Translations under genes and position numbers: made by a program
Origin: Brachypterus glaber
Taxonomy: Eukaryota; Arthropoda; Insecta; Coleoptera; Kateretidae
Assembly (NCBI GenBank): GCA_958510825.1
Contig: OY294044.1
Span: forward strand, 82,072,895 to 82,136,894
DNA length: 64,000 nucleotides
Direction of reading: 5' to 3'
Shown here: piece by piece, positions 43,720 to 54,725 of the stretch
How the letters are laid out: every line of letters begins with the position of its first letter
How positions within the stretch are numbered: position 1 is the first letter of the stretch
Notes under the pieces: generated by a model
Databases searched by the model: none
Seen by the model: only the letters and a program-made list of their open reading frames with translations
Told to the model about the DNA's origin: nothing

Positions 43720-44765
43720 CAGGGTGTTCCAGAATTCGCGTAGAAGTATTTTAGAGGTGATTCTACTTAAAAAAATATGAAAAAAAAATCTTATAAAGGT
43801 TGATCCGGAAACGAGCCCTAAGGGAGCTACGGCCCTTCTAAGAGTGCCCCTAAAAAAGAGTTTTGCATTTATAAAGGCTATTATTTTATGTAATTTTTAT
43901 TTGGTAATTTTAATGGGGGGCTTTGTCACTTTTTTGCCCCAAAGTTTTTTATCTGTATTTTTTTTGACATTTTCTCAATAAAACATGATTTTTTAGTTAA
44001 AAATACATAAATAAAGGTACTCTTAGTATAACACCGTAGAACTAACCGTTTTCGAGAAAATTGTAGTGAAAGATATTTTTTCACGTTTTGAGCATGAAAA
44101 ATAGGAACTAAAAATCGCGCCAATAAAAATTTTAATAATGCAAAGCAATTCTACATTAAAAACCATAAAAAGAAATTCGCATACACAAATGATCACAAAT
44201 GGATTTTAAGGGAGCTAAGCCCACTTAGGAAGGGTTACTTTTTAAGACCCGGTAGTACTCCTAAAACTGCATTTCGAATCTAGGTGTATAGGAACTTTTT
44301 TTTATAGTTTTTAATGTTAAATCGCCCTATTCAAAATTTTATTGCCGCAATTTTTAGTTCCTATTTTTGATGCTCAGGACGTGAAAAAATCTCTTTTTAA
44401 CTCCAATTTTCTCGAAAACGGTTGGTTTTATGGTGTTACACTAGGTGTACCTTTTTATGTATTTTTAACTAAAGAATTATATTTTATTGAGAAAATTTAA
44501 AAAAATACAGATAAAAAGTTTGGGGCAAAAATGTGACGTCCCTGCTTAAAATTACCAAATAAAAATTACATAAAATGACAGCCTTTATCAATGCTAAGGC
44601 ATGTGCAAAAAAAAGTTACTGTGGTTAATAGGGTAAAAGACATTAAATAAAAACTCTTTTAGGGGCACTCTTAGAAGGGCCGTACGGCTCGTTTCCGGAC
44701 TAACCTTTATAAGAACTTTTTTTCATATTTTTCTATGTAGAATCACTTCTAAAATTTCTCTATAA
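43720..44765. mobile_element. CAGGGTG-ended foldback element with arms of about 430 bp
   Basis: CAGGGTGTTCCAGAATTCGC begins the left arm. Matching pairs include TCCGGAAACGAGCCCTAAG / CGTACGGCTCGTTTCCGGA, TAGAAGGGCCGTA in reverse orientation, GCCCCAAAGTTTTTTATCTG / CAGATAAAAAGTTTGGGGC and ACCGTTTTCGAGAAAATTG / CAATTTTCTCGAAAACGGT. The middle (44110-44330) is unpaired. No transposase is present. Confidence 0.75.
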
Positions 44766-45020
44766 ACTATATAAACAGTTGGTATTTCTGTTCTGTAAGT
44801 CTAGAGTGAAAGAAAGCACTGATTGCAAAAGGGAGATGCAAGCTTTCGATCAATTAGAAAACTATTCACAAATCTACATGAGATGTCAAAAATTTTCACT
44901 TTGTGACAACTTTTACAAAAATGGGGAAATGGGAAATACGCAGTTACAACCGGGTTTTTTAACGAAAATTTCGATAAACTGAGCCAAGAATGATCACTCA
45001 AAATTTTTGAAAAATTATAT

Positions 45021-45220
45021 ATCTGTGGCTTGGTTCTAAATTTATAAAAGGGCCAATGTCAAAAATTTTGAACGGATACACTGTCAAACATTGGATGTTT
45101 TAGGAGTTTAACAGTCTATATTTTTTTTAGATTATATAGATCTGAAAAAAAATAGTTAGGCGGTATATATCAAAAATCGTAAAAAGTGACATTAGCCCTT
45201 TTAGAACCAAGCTACAGATA
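45021..45220. mobile_element. CTGTGGCTTGG-ended MITE, 200 bp
   Basis: ATCTGTGGCTTGGTTCTAAA and TTTAGAACCAAGCTACAGAT are inverted, with GGGCCAATGTCA / TGACATTAGCCC inside. It matches both halves of the longer copy at 24613-25919. Confidence 0.75.
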
Positions 45221-45515
45221 TTAAAAATTACTTTTGATCATATTTATGGTCTATACTTTGTTCCCAGTCACATTTCCAAAATTTTGATGTGGCACGGGTC
45301 TAAAACCGCTATGGTTTTAAACGATTAAACGCAATTTTCCTACGAAACTTTTTGACATCTAGGAGTCACATTATGACACCATAAAGGTGTTTGCCAGTAA
45401 TACCAACCGTACTTTTCTAGTCCGTAATGCTACAAGAATATTGGTGGATGCCAAACTGACAAACTAAATTAACTCTTGTTCAAAGCAATTTTATTATTAA
45501 GTCCATAATCGAGTA

Positions 45516-45643
45516 CATGGCTTGGTTCTCAAAGGACGGATGTCACTTTGTCAATAGCAGCGTTTTCAAAATATTACATCAGAGTTGGCGTAAAAACGCT
45601 GCTATTGACAAAGTGACATCCGCCCTTTGAGAACCAAGCCACA
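45516..45643. mobile_element. Near-perfect hairpin, CTTGGTTCTC-ended
   Basis: GGCTTGGTTCTCAAAGGACG and ATGTCACTTTGTCAATAGCA are complemented by TGCTATTGACAAAGTGACAT and CCGCCCTTTGAGAACCAAGC. The stem is about 50 bp. The loop carries GCGTTTTCAAAATATTAC, shared with 15837-15966. Confidence 0.75.
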
Positions 45644-45691
45644 GATATTTATTTTATTTATTTATTTATTTGAAATAGATACACAGAATCA

Positions 45692-45738
45692 TGGAGAGCC
45701 CCAAATAAGTTACAAAACTTGTGCTAGGGGCTCTCCAC
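45692..45738. repeat. Small TGGAGAGCCCC hairpin
   Basis: TGGAGAGCCCC and GGGGCTCTCCA are separated by 25 bp, preceded by (TTTA)n. A single half recurs at 14857. Confidence 0.5.
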
Positions 45739-46030
45739 TAATTTTGAGGAAAAAAATATTTACAAAGTTGACCACCAAACGTAACAAATAATTTCAATCT
45801 TCCATCTTTGACTTTCCTCCATTTTTATAGGTTCCTCGTTACTCAAATACCATTCCTACAATCTCCTTTCCAAATTTTTAGCAGTATTTACAGATAATTT
45901 TGAATAATTTGATATAGTGCAGAATAGACTTGTAAACCGGGAGATATGTAAAAGAGAAGAGTTATTATAGAGTAGAGATACCCTAGAGATGCTCAGTGTA
46001 GAGAAATAAAGATTAGTGATGTTTTACTGG

Positions 46031-47396
46031 CCACAAAACACACATTTTTATTTAAAAAAAATTGCAGCGCAGATTGTCTTTTTTTTAATATACTTTTTTG
46101 CATTGCATAAGTTCCCTGAATGATTATATTTGGTGTAAACGTTGCTTAAAATCTAGACACTGAATTACGAGGCCAAATTTTGTTCTTCATTTATTTTTTA
46201 TTCGATTGTTTACAAAAAAATAGAATATAAGTAAATTGTTTTTTGTAATTATATTTAGAAATTCAGATTTTTTTTCTACTAAAATAGTAAAAAATATGAA
46301 ATATAACTGTTTCTAAAGATCATTTAATATTTTTTTAGAATTTATAAAATCCTTTTATTTCACACAATCGAATAAAAATAGTTTGTATGACAAAGAACAA
46401 AAATATTGTTAATTTTTGTCCGTATATCATAAAAAAACTAAGTTTATATATGTTGCACATAAAACTTTTTTTTAATTTAGAATTTAACTTTGGGTAAGGC
46501 AGGAATATTGTTTAAAAATCTATTAAATAATAAAAAAGTTACTTTTTTGTCCATATCTGTTTAAAATTAAAAATTATTATGTAATTACATTAAAAAAAAT
46601 TCAATAGTAAAGGACTTGTTTTTATGAACTCAATCCTAGAAAGGATCCTATAAAAATTATGAAGTTTAAAATGAATTTAATCAAAAGAATCCAGTGTTAA
46701 TTTTTAAAGTATTTACTTAAAAACGGGGTAAATTCGACTTAACTATTATTTCTTTGTAGATGTAGATTTTTTTAACACAATTGTGTTGACAAGAATGAAT
46801 GTCAAGAAATTCCTACTAACGCCTTAAATTATTATAGTAATAATTTGTTACCAATACGTTTTTGAGCATCACATAAAAACTATTTTTTTACCTAGAGATC
46901 CTAAATTTCAGTACGACAAAACTGACCAAGGATCTATATTTTTACCTAATTTTTATTTGGCCGTCGTAATTTTGATCACTTTTTTTGTTACAAAAAACAT
47001 TCTTGTAAACTTAGGAGAGAAAGAGCAGTGAAGAACATGTACAAAAGTGGTGGGGGTGAATGATGGGGTTATCTGTGAATTACACGCCACTGTCAATCCC
47101 ATTGGTGGGGCGAAGGGGGTAATTCTGAGGGGTGAGCAACGGTCGAACTGGAACAATTAGAAAATTTCTTCGTTAATTAAAATGATCAATGTCTTTTCTA
47201 AAATATAAAAAATATCATATTCACCTGACAAGCTTTTACTTTACATTTTTAAAAACCAATTTTGTTTTTTTTTATGTATGTATGCAATTAAACAAACTTA
47301 AAACATACGAATCGATACTCATTGTGTTAAAGCTTTTTTTTTAAAAGGGCAGAAATTAGTTGCAAACAATTTTTTTAAGCCAATTACATATTTTTC
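46031..47396. other. AT-rich sequence, no supported gene
   Basis: A G-rich patch at 47045-47130 carries a minus-strand frame of 67 codons without a recognised domain. The rest is very AT-rich. Confidence 0.3.
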
Positions 47397-47775
47397 TTTT
47401 TCTATTTTGCGACTCTTATAAGCTCATAATCACACGCATTTTGCGTGTTCTTATAGGCCTATAAGAGGTTTGTAGTTTGTGTTAAAATTGTGGTTTGGTT
47501 ACTTGCAGTGAAAAAGAGAAGAGCTGACTATAAAAAATATCAAAATATCGTTTTTTCTATGAATTTCAAATATGAGAAAATTGTAATGCCAACTCAAAAC
47601 TAAAATCCCTAAATCGGTCATCAATTTAAATGTAAGTTTTTTTAAATTTTAGAGCAAAATAGAAAAAATAATATAAAGCACTCGTTTCATAACACTCGTT
47701 TTTAGCGCACGAGTACAAGTTTCGAAAACGAGCCGCTCGCGGCGAGTTTTCTAAAGTACTAGTACTTTAATATAC
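47397..47775. mobile_element. TTTCTATTTTGC-ended element, copy 3 (internally deleted)
   Basis: Same ends and order as 7029-7520 and 15070-15595, but about 110 bp of the body after ATAAGAGGTTTGTAG are missing. The accessory block with CGTTTTTAGCGCACGAGTAC is retained. Confidence 0.7.
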
Positions 47776-48348
47776 TATTAATCCATCGTCACAACTTGAC
47801 GCTAACTGTCAAATTAAGGCAGATGTCAAAACTTTAAAAAGAAATTTTTTCCATTAAAGTCCTATCAATGGTGCAGGTTTTTAATGGAGGGGCCTTGGTT
47901 TACGTTAACGTTGGTTTGGCGCCGTTTAGCACGTCGCGGCATATTGAGCTCTAAAATAGTTCGTACACAACGTTTGCAACACGTTTAGACTCGACTAAAG
48001 CCTCACTGAAAAGTTTTCATTCTCGTACACTAAAACTTATGTCTATGTCTAAGTATAATATATTAGTATAAGGGTGTTTCCAGTTTAAATATAGACAATA
48101 AAAGTGTGTCAGGTGAATAGTGGTAAAATGATAAAATATTTAAAAATAAGCTAAATAAAACAGGATTCTTTCACAACAGCATAGCAAAAAGGTTTAATTG
48201 AAACTTTAACTTACAGGTAACTTACCGATCATTTACGTTACGTTACGTGTAACTACTACGTAAATTTTAACCGATTTCTTAGCTGTTAGGTATATTTGGA
48301 CAGTATTTTTCAATATAATGGAAAAATAGACTGATTTAATTAATATTT
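47776..48348. other. Mixed-composition sequence, no supported gene
   Basis: 47870-48010 is less AT-rich (GGCGCCGTTTAGCACGTCGC) but has no splice sites or frame I can support. Confidence 0.3.
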
Positions 48349-48811
48349 TATATAAAATATTTTACTATTCCTTAAAACGACTTTTGTTTGATTAACGCAG
48401 TCGTCCCTCCGAAGTGACTGATCGATTTCGTGCTTTTTAGCACTCTTCAGAGCCACATATCGGTAGTAGGGACAACTACGAAAATCAAATCCTTTCCTAT
48501 ATCTCTATATGGAGTTTAAAAATCGTTGTAAGGAATAGCAAAAACAGCTAGCGACATCTACTGCTAAAAGACTGGATAAACCTATCGACAGTCCAAAAAA
48601 GGATGTCGCTAGCTGTTTTTGCTATTCCTTTCAACGATTTTTAAACTCCATATAGAGATATAGGAAAGGATTTGATTTTCGTAGCTGTACCTACTACCGA
48701 TATGTGGCTCTAAAGAGTGCTAAAAAGCACGAAATCGATCTTTCACTTCGGAGGGACGACTGCGTTAATCAAACAAAAGTCGTTTTAAGGAATAGTAAAA
48801 TATTTTATATA
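48349..48811. mobile_element. Nearly perfect 463 bp palindrome
   Basis: The arms (48349-48558, 48602-48811) are equal in length with no net insertion or deletion about the centre 48580, and only scattered mismatches are visible. Examples: TACTATTCCTTAAAACGACT, GTTTGATTAACGCAGTCGTC, ATATCGGTAGTAGG and AGCTAGCGACATC against exact or near-exact complements. The loop is about 43 nt. This is the least diverged inverted repeat in the window, hence probably the youngest. A transcript would fold into a hairpin of about 210 bp. Confidence 0.85.
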
Positions 48812-48959
48812 GATTTTTTAAATTTGTAAATATCAAACAATTTTATTTTGTTTAATATTTTATAATTTTGATTTGGTTTGGATGGTTTGACTAAAAAAAT
48901 TCCTTTATTATCTATTCAGTCATTAACACTAAGATTTTGACCAATGAAAAGTCAGAATT

Positions 48960-49193
48960 ATTTGACACATCATTTCATTGGTTCTTAAGTCCAGTGTGGG
49001 CTAGTAGTAGAGGGAACCACCGGCTTATACTGACTGTCGAACCAGTTTATAGGGAGTGTCCGTTTCACTTATCGCCTTCGCCAAATTTCAATTATTAATT
49101 AACTGAAAAAGGCAAATCGGCGCCAGTGAGAATCGAACTTACGCTAGTAGGCTTGCTACGTGCACGCGCTACTCACTACACTATGCCTCCCAT
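48960..49193 (-). mobile_element. Candidate tRNA-derived SINE
   Basis: On the minus strand 49193-49119 folds partly like a tRNA. The acceptor GGAGGCA pairs with TGGCGCC at 5 of 7 positions, the A-box-like sequence is TAGTGTAGTGAGTAG, and the B box is AGTTCGATTCT. The anticodon stem is broken (loop GTAGCAA would give AGC, Ala). It is followed by a T5 and then about 140 bp of unrelated sequence, the layout of a SINE with tRNA head and body. It could instead be an isolated tRNA pseudogene; a second copy would decide. Confidence 0.5.
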
Positions 49194-49199
49194 TGAAAA

Positions 49200-49785
49200 C
49201 CAAATGAACCTTTATATTAGCTTATTTTTAATGTCTTAAAACTAGATATATTTAATGCAGGTTTTGATTTAAAATTATTTTGTGTTTAATTACAAAAAAT
49301 AAAAATATCGGTATTGTATAACAAAAATTGTTACTGAATCTAATGTTATGCAAGAAGCTCGAATTTTATAACAAGTTAAACTGCATACTCTGTAAAATTG
49401 GCAAAATTAACACGTACTAAAGTAATTATAAATTAAATATACACATTTTGTTTGACTAAAAATTAGAACATCTATGTATTATTAGGAAAACATGTGTATA
49501 TTTTTTAGTATAAATAGAGGAATGTTATTAAATAAAAGTAAAAAAAGGAATTTAAGAAACAACAACGAAATTACATATCGATGGCTAAATTTTAATAGTT
49601 CATATTTCACGTTTGTCATGTTGACATTATTAGTTTTTAAATCAACTTTTTTCGTTAGATGCGTTGATTAAATCTTTTCCACGGTGTGTCGCTGGTTTGG
49701 TCGCTGGATAGTTAAACCGACAGTTACGCCGATTTTTTTGTTCATACAAAACTAAACAACCGTGATGATATGTAATGCTTCGCAT
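49200..49785. other. AT-rich sequence, nothing recognised
   Basis: No gene or repeat supported. Confidence 0.3.
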
Positions 49786-50103
49786 TCCAATATATATTAT
49801 TTACAGTAAATGGTATATTGCATTTTCCCAAAAATAAAAAAAATTGAAAATAAATCGTTTTTTGAAAAACGAATAAAAAAATTAAAAAAAAATTAAAAAA
49901 AAGAAAAATTCGATTTTCTCAAAAAGAAAGTTTAATAAAAAAATTTGAAAAATTAAAAAAAATCATGCTTTTTTGAAACTTTTTTTTTTTAATTTTTTTT
50001 AAATAATTTTTCGTTTTTCAAAAAAGATCTTTTCAAAAAAAATGTATTTGTTTTAAGTATTTGGGAAATTCAATATACTATTTACTGTGAATAATATATA
50101 ATG
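49786..50103. mobile_element. AT-rich inverted-repeat element
   Basis: CCAATATATATTATTTACAG and TAAATGGTATATTGCATTTT on the left pair with GAAATTCAATATACTATTTA and CTGTGAATAATATATAATGG on the right. The interior is poly-A then poly-T with CGTTTTTTGAAAAACG-like words. Left-half relatives occur at 16130. Confidence 0.6.
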
Positions 50104-51186
50104 GAATATATACATATCTTCACGGCTTTTTTAGAAATGAAGTTATCGAGTTTACAGACAGACGGACGAAAAAATTTTTTTACTGATTTCGACTCAGAAA
50201 GGCCTAAAACGTCGAGAAATGTGAAAAAAACATGGTCAGGATTTCAATACATCGCACGCTCAGTAGCACTAAGTGCCGCTGTAAAACTCAAAAAGTGTAC
50301 ATTAAAATCCAGATGGAGGCGCGAGCACACATTTAATTGTTAGGGACTTTTAGAATGTTTATCAGGAAGTTAACTTAACTTAACTATATTTCTACCAATT
50401 TTCCAAACTTTTGGACTTTTTTGAGGCAAATTGTGATTTTTGTAGTTCGCTGAGGGGACTAAATAAAAAATAATCATATTTAATTAACGCATCTAATTTA
50501 AACCAAAAAGTTAATTTGAAAATGACAGATGTCAAGATGACAAATATGATATACGTTCTATCAGAACCCAGCCAACAATAAATATTTTTATATTTTTTTT
50601 GTAAATACCTGCACCTAAACTGCAAATTTTAATTTTTAAGCTTCTCATCGTTTCCTTTTCCTAAAACTTAAAAAAAAGTACAATTGATTTAAAATTTTAT
50701 AAAAATGAAAATAAAGTAATATACAAATTATTACAACGTTCATATTATTGTTATTCTTGTTTTTGTTAGAACATTCATGGGTATGCAGAATTTTATTAAA
50801 TCAAACCTAAGATTTTTTTAAATTTTTTATAAAAAATCTGGTACCGGTTAATTTTGCCAAATTTGTAGAACTTATTTACAAAAAGCATAAATGGTGGTAA
50901 ATATGTACAAAGTAAATTATATGGATAAAAATATATAATGCCTTTTATTATTATTATTATTTATAAACAATTAATATTTGTAACTTAACCCAAGAATATC
51001 ATCTCGTTTGGACTTTTTCAACCTCGTATCTTAAAAAAAAAACGTTTTTCGGCTCCTTGCGCTAATCAACTCTGTACATGATGACTGATAACAGACACAA
51101 ACCCTAGGTTTGGATAGTACAACTAACGAGTGATTAGACGTAGAATTAATAATTTTAAAAAAAAATTATAAAAATATTAATTTAGT
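50104..51186. other. Repeat fragment then AT-rich sequence
   Basis: 50138-50240 is the repeat shared with 37362-37500. The frames at 50101-50343 and 50392-50625 (minus) have no domain. No gene is supported. Confidence 0.35.
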
Positions 51187-51298
51187 ATTCCATCAATCTA
51201 TTTTCTAATCATCGTACAGAGTGATATTCGTAGACTGACAGTTTCGGGCTGCTGGCCCTCTTCAGAACCAAGATGATTAGAAAATAGATTGATGGAAT
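51187..51298. repeat. Hairpin element, 112 bp
   Basis: TTCCATCAATCTATTTTCTA pairs with TAGAAAATAGATTGATGGAA. The loop contains GACAGTTTCGGGCTGCTGG and CCCTCTTCAGAACC, resembling TTTCGTGCTTTTTAGCACTC, then TTCAGAGCC, in the arm of 48349-48811. Confidence 0.7.
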
Positions 51299-51984
51299 AA
51301 TAAATTTAATATTTTAAAATTTTGTTTAAAATTAAAAATTTCTGTCCTTAATAAACTAAACTATTCCAATTAGTTTATACGTTACGTTGCATTCAAGCAA
51401 TAAATACACAATTGATTAGCAAAAGAAACCGAAGATCAATTATTTGGAGATACGAGGTTAATGCTAAAAAGTTAATAGAAGCTTGAAATTTCCTTGAAGA
51501 TTTTTAAGCTTTAATTTAAGCATTCAATAAAATACTAATGTACCTATTGTTCACGATTTATCACAAAGCTTTGCCTAGGCATTATATAATTTTAAGTAAA
51601 ATCGATTTATATAACATTCTCATTTTATCTTTCTCCTTTATTTAAATATATATTTAAAAATTTCAAATCGCTGGTTAAAAGTTAAAAAAGTTACTATATT
51701 TTATTTTAATTTGTATGCAAAATATAAACAAATAAATATGGATTCTAGGAGCATTGGGGACTAAATAATTATATTCTTTACATTTAAATAGAATTTAATT
51801 TAATATTTAGAGCGTTTAGTTTTGGCCATATCATTTAAAAATTCATATCTTTGGGCGACTTTTAAAGCTACTCTTAGATTGTGCTATTTTGGCTTAGGCG
51901 AAGTTTTTAGCAAGATGAAATTAACCACTGACTTTTATTTTGAACGCATTTCATTGGTTCTTTTTGTCTTGCTACAAAACTTGC
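51299..51984. other. AT-rich sequence, nothing recognised
   Basis: No gene or repeat supported. Confidence 0.3.
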
Positions 51985-52535
51985 AGAAGGGGACGTCCTA
52001 AAGTATGTCATGCCTATGGGGAGGGGGGTCCAGGGGTTTCTGACACTTTGTGACAGCGAGAAAAAAAATGTGATATATTGGACTTGTAATATCACTAGTG
52101 TATCTTTTTTATTATTTTTTACTATTTATATATTTACTATCCGTTAAACTTGTTTTTCACCATAGTCTACTTCGCCAATTTTTGAAATATTTTTATTTTT
52201 TTTTGTCCCACAGGCCCTTCTAAAAAAATTTGGGGTTTCAGCCTTTTCTCGTCAGCGGACCAAGGTTCTCAGGTATTTAGAAAGTATGAATAAAACTTAT
52301 GGAAGGACAGACAGACCGACAGACAGACACATCAATATTATTGTATAGATACTTCAAGGACCTGATGTTTCATATGTAATAAAAATATGTTAAGTACAAA
52401 ATTGTTTTTTTTTATAAAAATTTAATATGACGTGACATCGGGGGAGGGGGGTCAATGCCGGTGTGACACTTTATGACAAGGGGAAGATGGGTCAACAATT
52501 TTGAAAAAGCGCGACATACTTTATGGACGTCTTCT
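51985..52535. mobile_element. Inverted-repeat element with (GACA)n inside
   Basis: AGAAGGGGACGTCCTAAAGT is mirrored by ACTTTATGGACGTCTTCT. Each arm also carries a GGGGAGGGGGGTC block followed by TGACACTTTGTGACA / TGACACTTTATGACA in direct rather than inverted order. AGGACAGACAGACCGACAGACA at 52303 is a microsatellite-like core. Confidence 0.55.
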
Positions 52536-52669
52536 AATGTAATTATAATTTAAAAATTCAAAAATAAATGAGAAGGAAGATCAATTATTATTATTTTTAA
52601 TTATTAAAAACGCGAGAAAATTATAAAGCTTTAGTTATATAGCAGTATTAGTAGGGTGCAAAAAGTTGA

Positions 52670-53386
52670 ATTGTGTTATGAAATAATGTTAACCGACATT
52701 GTGATATAACAGTAAGTTGTTGACTTTTCCTTAATATTTTTTAAACGTTTTGACTTAAATTTACGACTTTAATATACGACTTTGACGGTGGCCATATTTA
52801 AATACCGGCAGGCGTACTCTATGAATTATACAAATCTATTATTTGCCGCAATTGCACATATGAGTGCGCGTTAAAATTATAGCTGTAGGGTCATAGCCTT
52901 TCAACAGGTTATGGGCCCAGAGCACCATTTCACAAATAAAACTGGTAAATCTTGTTGTTGGAAGCGTGAAAACGCGAAAGCGTCAGTTTATTGTCGGGTA
53001 GCCGCCATATTGAAAAATAATTTTAATCAGTGTTTTAAAAAAGGACTAAGTCATGTGCCGGCTCTAAAGTTGAGTAACGATAATTGGGTTATCTGGAAGT
53101 TTCAGACCAATGTTGAAGGGCAGAGGCCTGTATGAGATTGTAACCGGTGAGCGCGTAAAACCAAGCTCTGCTACCAACAGGTGCGATTGATAGAATTCTA
53201 TAGTGTACGAAATCCGCCTGCCAGCATTGAATGAACTTTTGAATATGGCAGCCATTAAAGTCGGCATGAATCATAACATGTACAAAATTTGTAATTTTTA
53301 AATCAAATCGTTTAAAATGTATTAAAATGTTTAACATCCTACTGTGATTTTACAATGTGGGATAACATTTTAATGCAAAACACAGT
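52670..53386. mobile_element. ACCCACATTGT-family element, copy 1
   Basis: TGTGTTATGAAATAATGTTA, ACCGACATTGTGATATAACA and GTAAG are mirrored by CCTACTGTGATTTTACAATG, TGGGATAACATTTTAATGCA and AAACACA. Similar arms define 58990-59676 and 62654-62904. This copy contains the copia gag scrap. Confidence 0.6.
53066..53174 (+). pseudogene. Copia-type gag fragment, frameshifted
   Basis: Frame 2 reads KLSNDNWVIWKFQTNV and, after a shift near 53118, frame 1 reads RGLYEIVTGERVKPSSATN. The NW...WKFQ...GLYEIVTGE...P arrangement is that of the N-terminal region of Ty1/copia Gag in insects. The upstream frame from 52911 and the downstream sequence are not recognisable. A short remnant with at least one frameshift; no pol, LTR or primer-binding site is nearby. 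Confidence 0.5.
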
Positions 53387-53627
53387 CCAATTATAAATTA
53401 TAGTGAAATGTGAACCAAAACCAAATAAAAAAGCTTTTTATGGATGAACAGGTGATATGTAATTTTTTAGGTTGGTAGGCTTTATAAAAATTTTCTTGAG
53501 AAAAACAAAACGAGTAAAGCTACAAAAACCGAATAATAATTAAAAAAAAAAATAAGCAAAATGACATAGCAGACAAACATTGTTATTTTGTGATGTAGAG
53601 TTTTTTCAAAAAGTTTAATGTTATTAA
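53387..53627. other. AT-rich spacer
   Basis: Short gap between two elements; nothing recognised. Confidence 0.3.
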
Positions 53628-53955
53628 CACTGGTCGGGTCAAAGTATTTCTTTACCGGGAACTGGCAAAAGTTATAATTTAATATTTCACTAACCAGTGT
53701 GACAAGTCAACGCTGTTATTGCAAAACGAGTCGCTTAGAAAGTTTTCAATTGATTTATTTACAAAAAAAAATCCCTTTTTGAAAAAAACTTTTTTTTATG
53801 ATTTTTTTTATGTTCCAAGTGGCTCAATAACAGCGTCGACATGACCGTGGAGTTAGTAAAATATAGTTTAAAGTATCTATTTACTTCAAAAACTAGTTTT
53901 TTTAATTAAAATTTTAGCGAGCCCTAATTAAATAAAAATTTTGACCCTACCAGTG
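53628..53955. mobile_element. TTAA-flanked inverted-repeat element, short copy
   Basis: CACTGGTCGGGTCAAAGTAT and its mirror ending ACCCTACCAGTG are bordered by TTAA (53624-53627, 53956-53959). AACGCTGTTATTG pairs with CAATAACAGCGT. The TTAACAC-GGTCG start, the GTTTAAAGTATCTATTTACT phrase and the TTAA target are shared with 21918-23243. Confidence 0.7.
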
Positions 53956-54041
53956 TTAATAAGATTAAAGTTTAAAGAAAATCAACAGGTCACCAAACAA
54001 CAAGTTTTTGTGCCATGTCCTTCATAGCATTTAAAAAAAAA

Positions 54042-54390
54042 TGTACTAAGAGTGCCAAAAACTACATAACTTGTAAATAATTTAATATAAAAAAAATCTT
54101 TTGAAACAATTAGATAATACAATAAGGTACTTTCATTCCAAATTTGAAGTGATTATCTTTATTTGTTAACAAGTTATAGCAAATAAACATGGACACATAA
54201 AACTAGTACTGCCCTTTACTTTATATGGGTACTGGGTCCACGTTTATTTGATATAACTTTTTAACAAATAAAGATTATCACTTCAAGTTTAGAATGAAAG
54301 TACCTTATTATATTAGTAATTCGCAAAAGAAAGTTTTTTTTATTCTAAATAATTTACAAGTTATGTAGTTTTTGGCGCTTCGACGTATTT
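54042..54390. mobile_element. Inverted-repeat element, 349 bp
   Basis: GCCAAAAACTACATAACTTG pairs with CAAGTTATGTAGTTTTTGGC and AAGGTACTTTCATTCCAAAT with its complement at 54287-54307. TTATCTTTATTTGTTAACAA pairs with TTTTTAACAAATAAAGATTA. Arms are about 150 bp. Confidence 0.7.
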
Positions 54391-54725
54391 TAAAAATAAA
54401 AAATTAACTAAACTCACACTAACCTAAAAAGTGTCACGCAGCGCATAGAAAGATGACGGGTGATAACAGAATCTCAAGGGTCTTCTTGAAAGGGGCGCAT
54501 TGTACTTTTTCTTTCCTGAATAACAACCATCATCTTACTCGAGCCGTTTTTTTTTTTAATTATAAGAATTGGCAAGCGGTTATGTGATCGTTAAAAACAG
54601 GCATTTCAATATGATTTAAAATACTCGAACTTAAAGTTTCTTAAAACATTTCTTACAACCACTTTTTGCCTGGTACATAAAACCGGTTAATATTAATATT
54701 TTTTACATGGTGGCCACAGATTTTT

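Larger units (their letters stand above)
43435..46030. mobile_element. Minisatellite-armed element carrying three later insertions
   Basis: The left arm (43441-43600) repeats CATCTCTACTCTGTAA-like words. The right arm (45905-46025) repeats the complement (GAGTAGAGATA, AGATGCTCAGTGTAGAGA). GTTTTAAGCCTATTCTACACTG pairs with a TGCAGAATAGACTTGTAAAC region. The design is like 40423-40890 but more diverged. Three independent inverted-repeat elements (43720-44765, 45021-45220, 45516-45643) lie inside and account for most of its length. Confidence 0.5.

Noticed and set aside
49119..49193. Functional tRNA-Ala (AGC)
   Set aside because: The anticodon stem does not pair, the acceptor has two mismatches and the T stem one; a SINE head or pseudogene fits better.
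50101..50343. 80-codon frame as a gene
   Set aside because: Most of its sequence is a dispersed repeat also present at 37362-37500.
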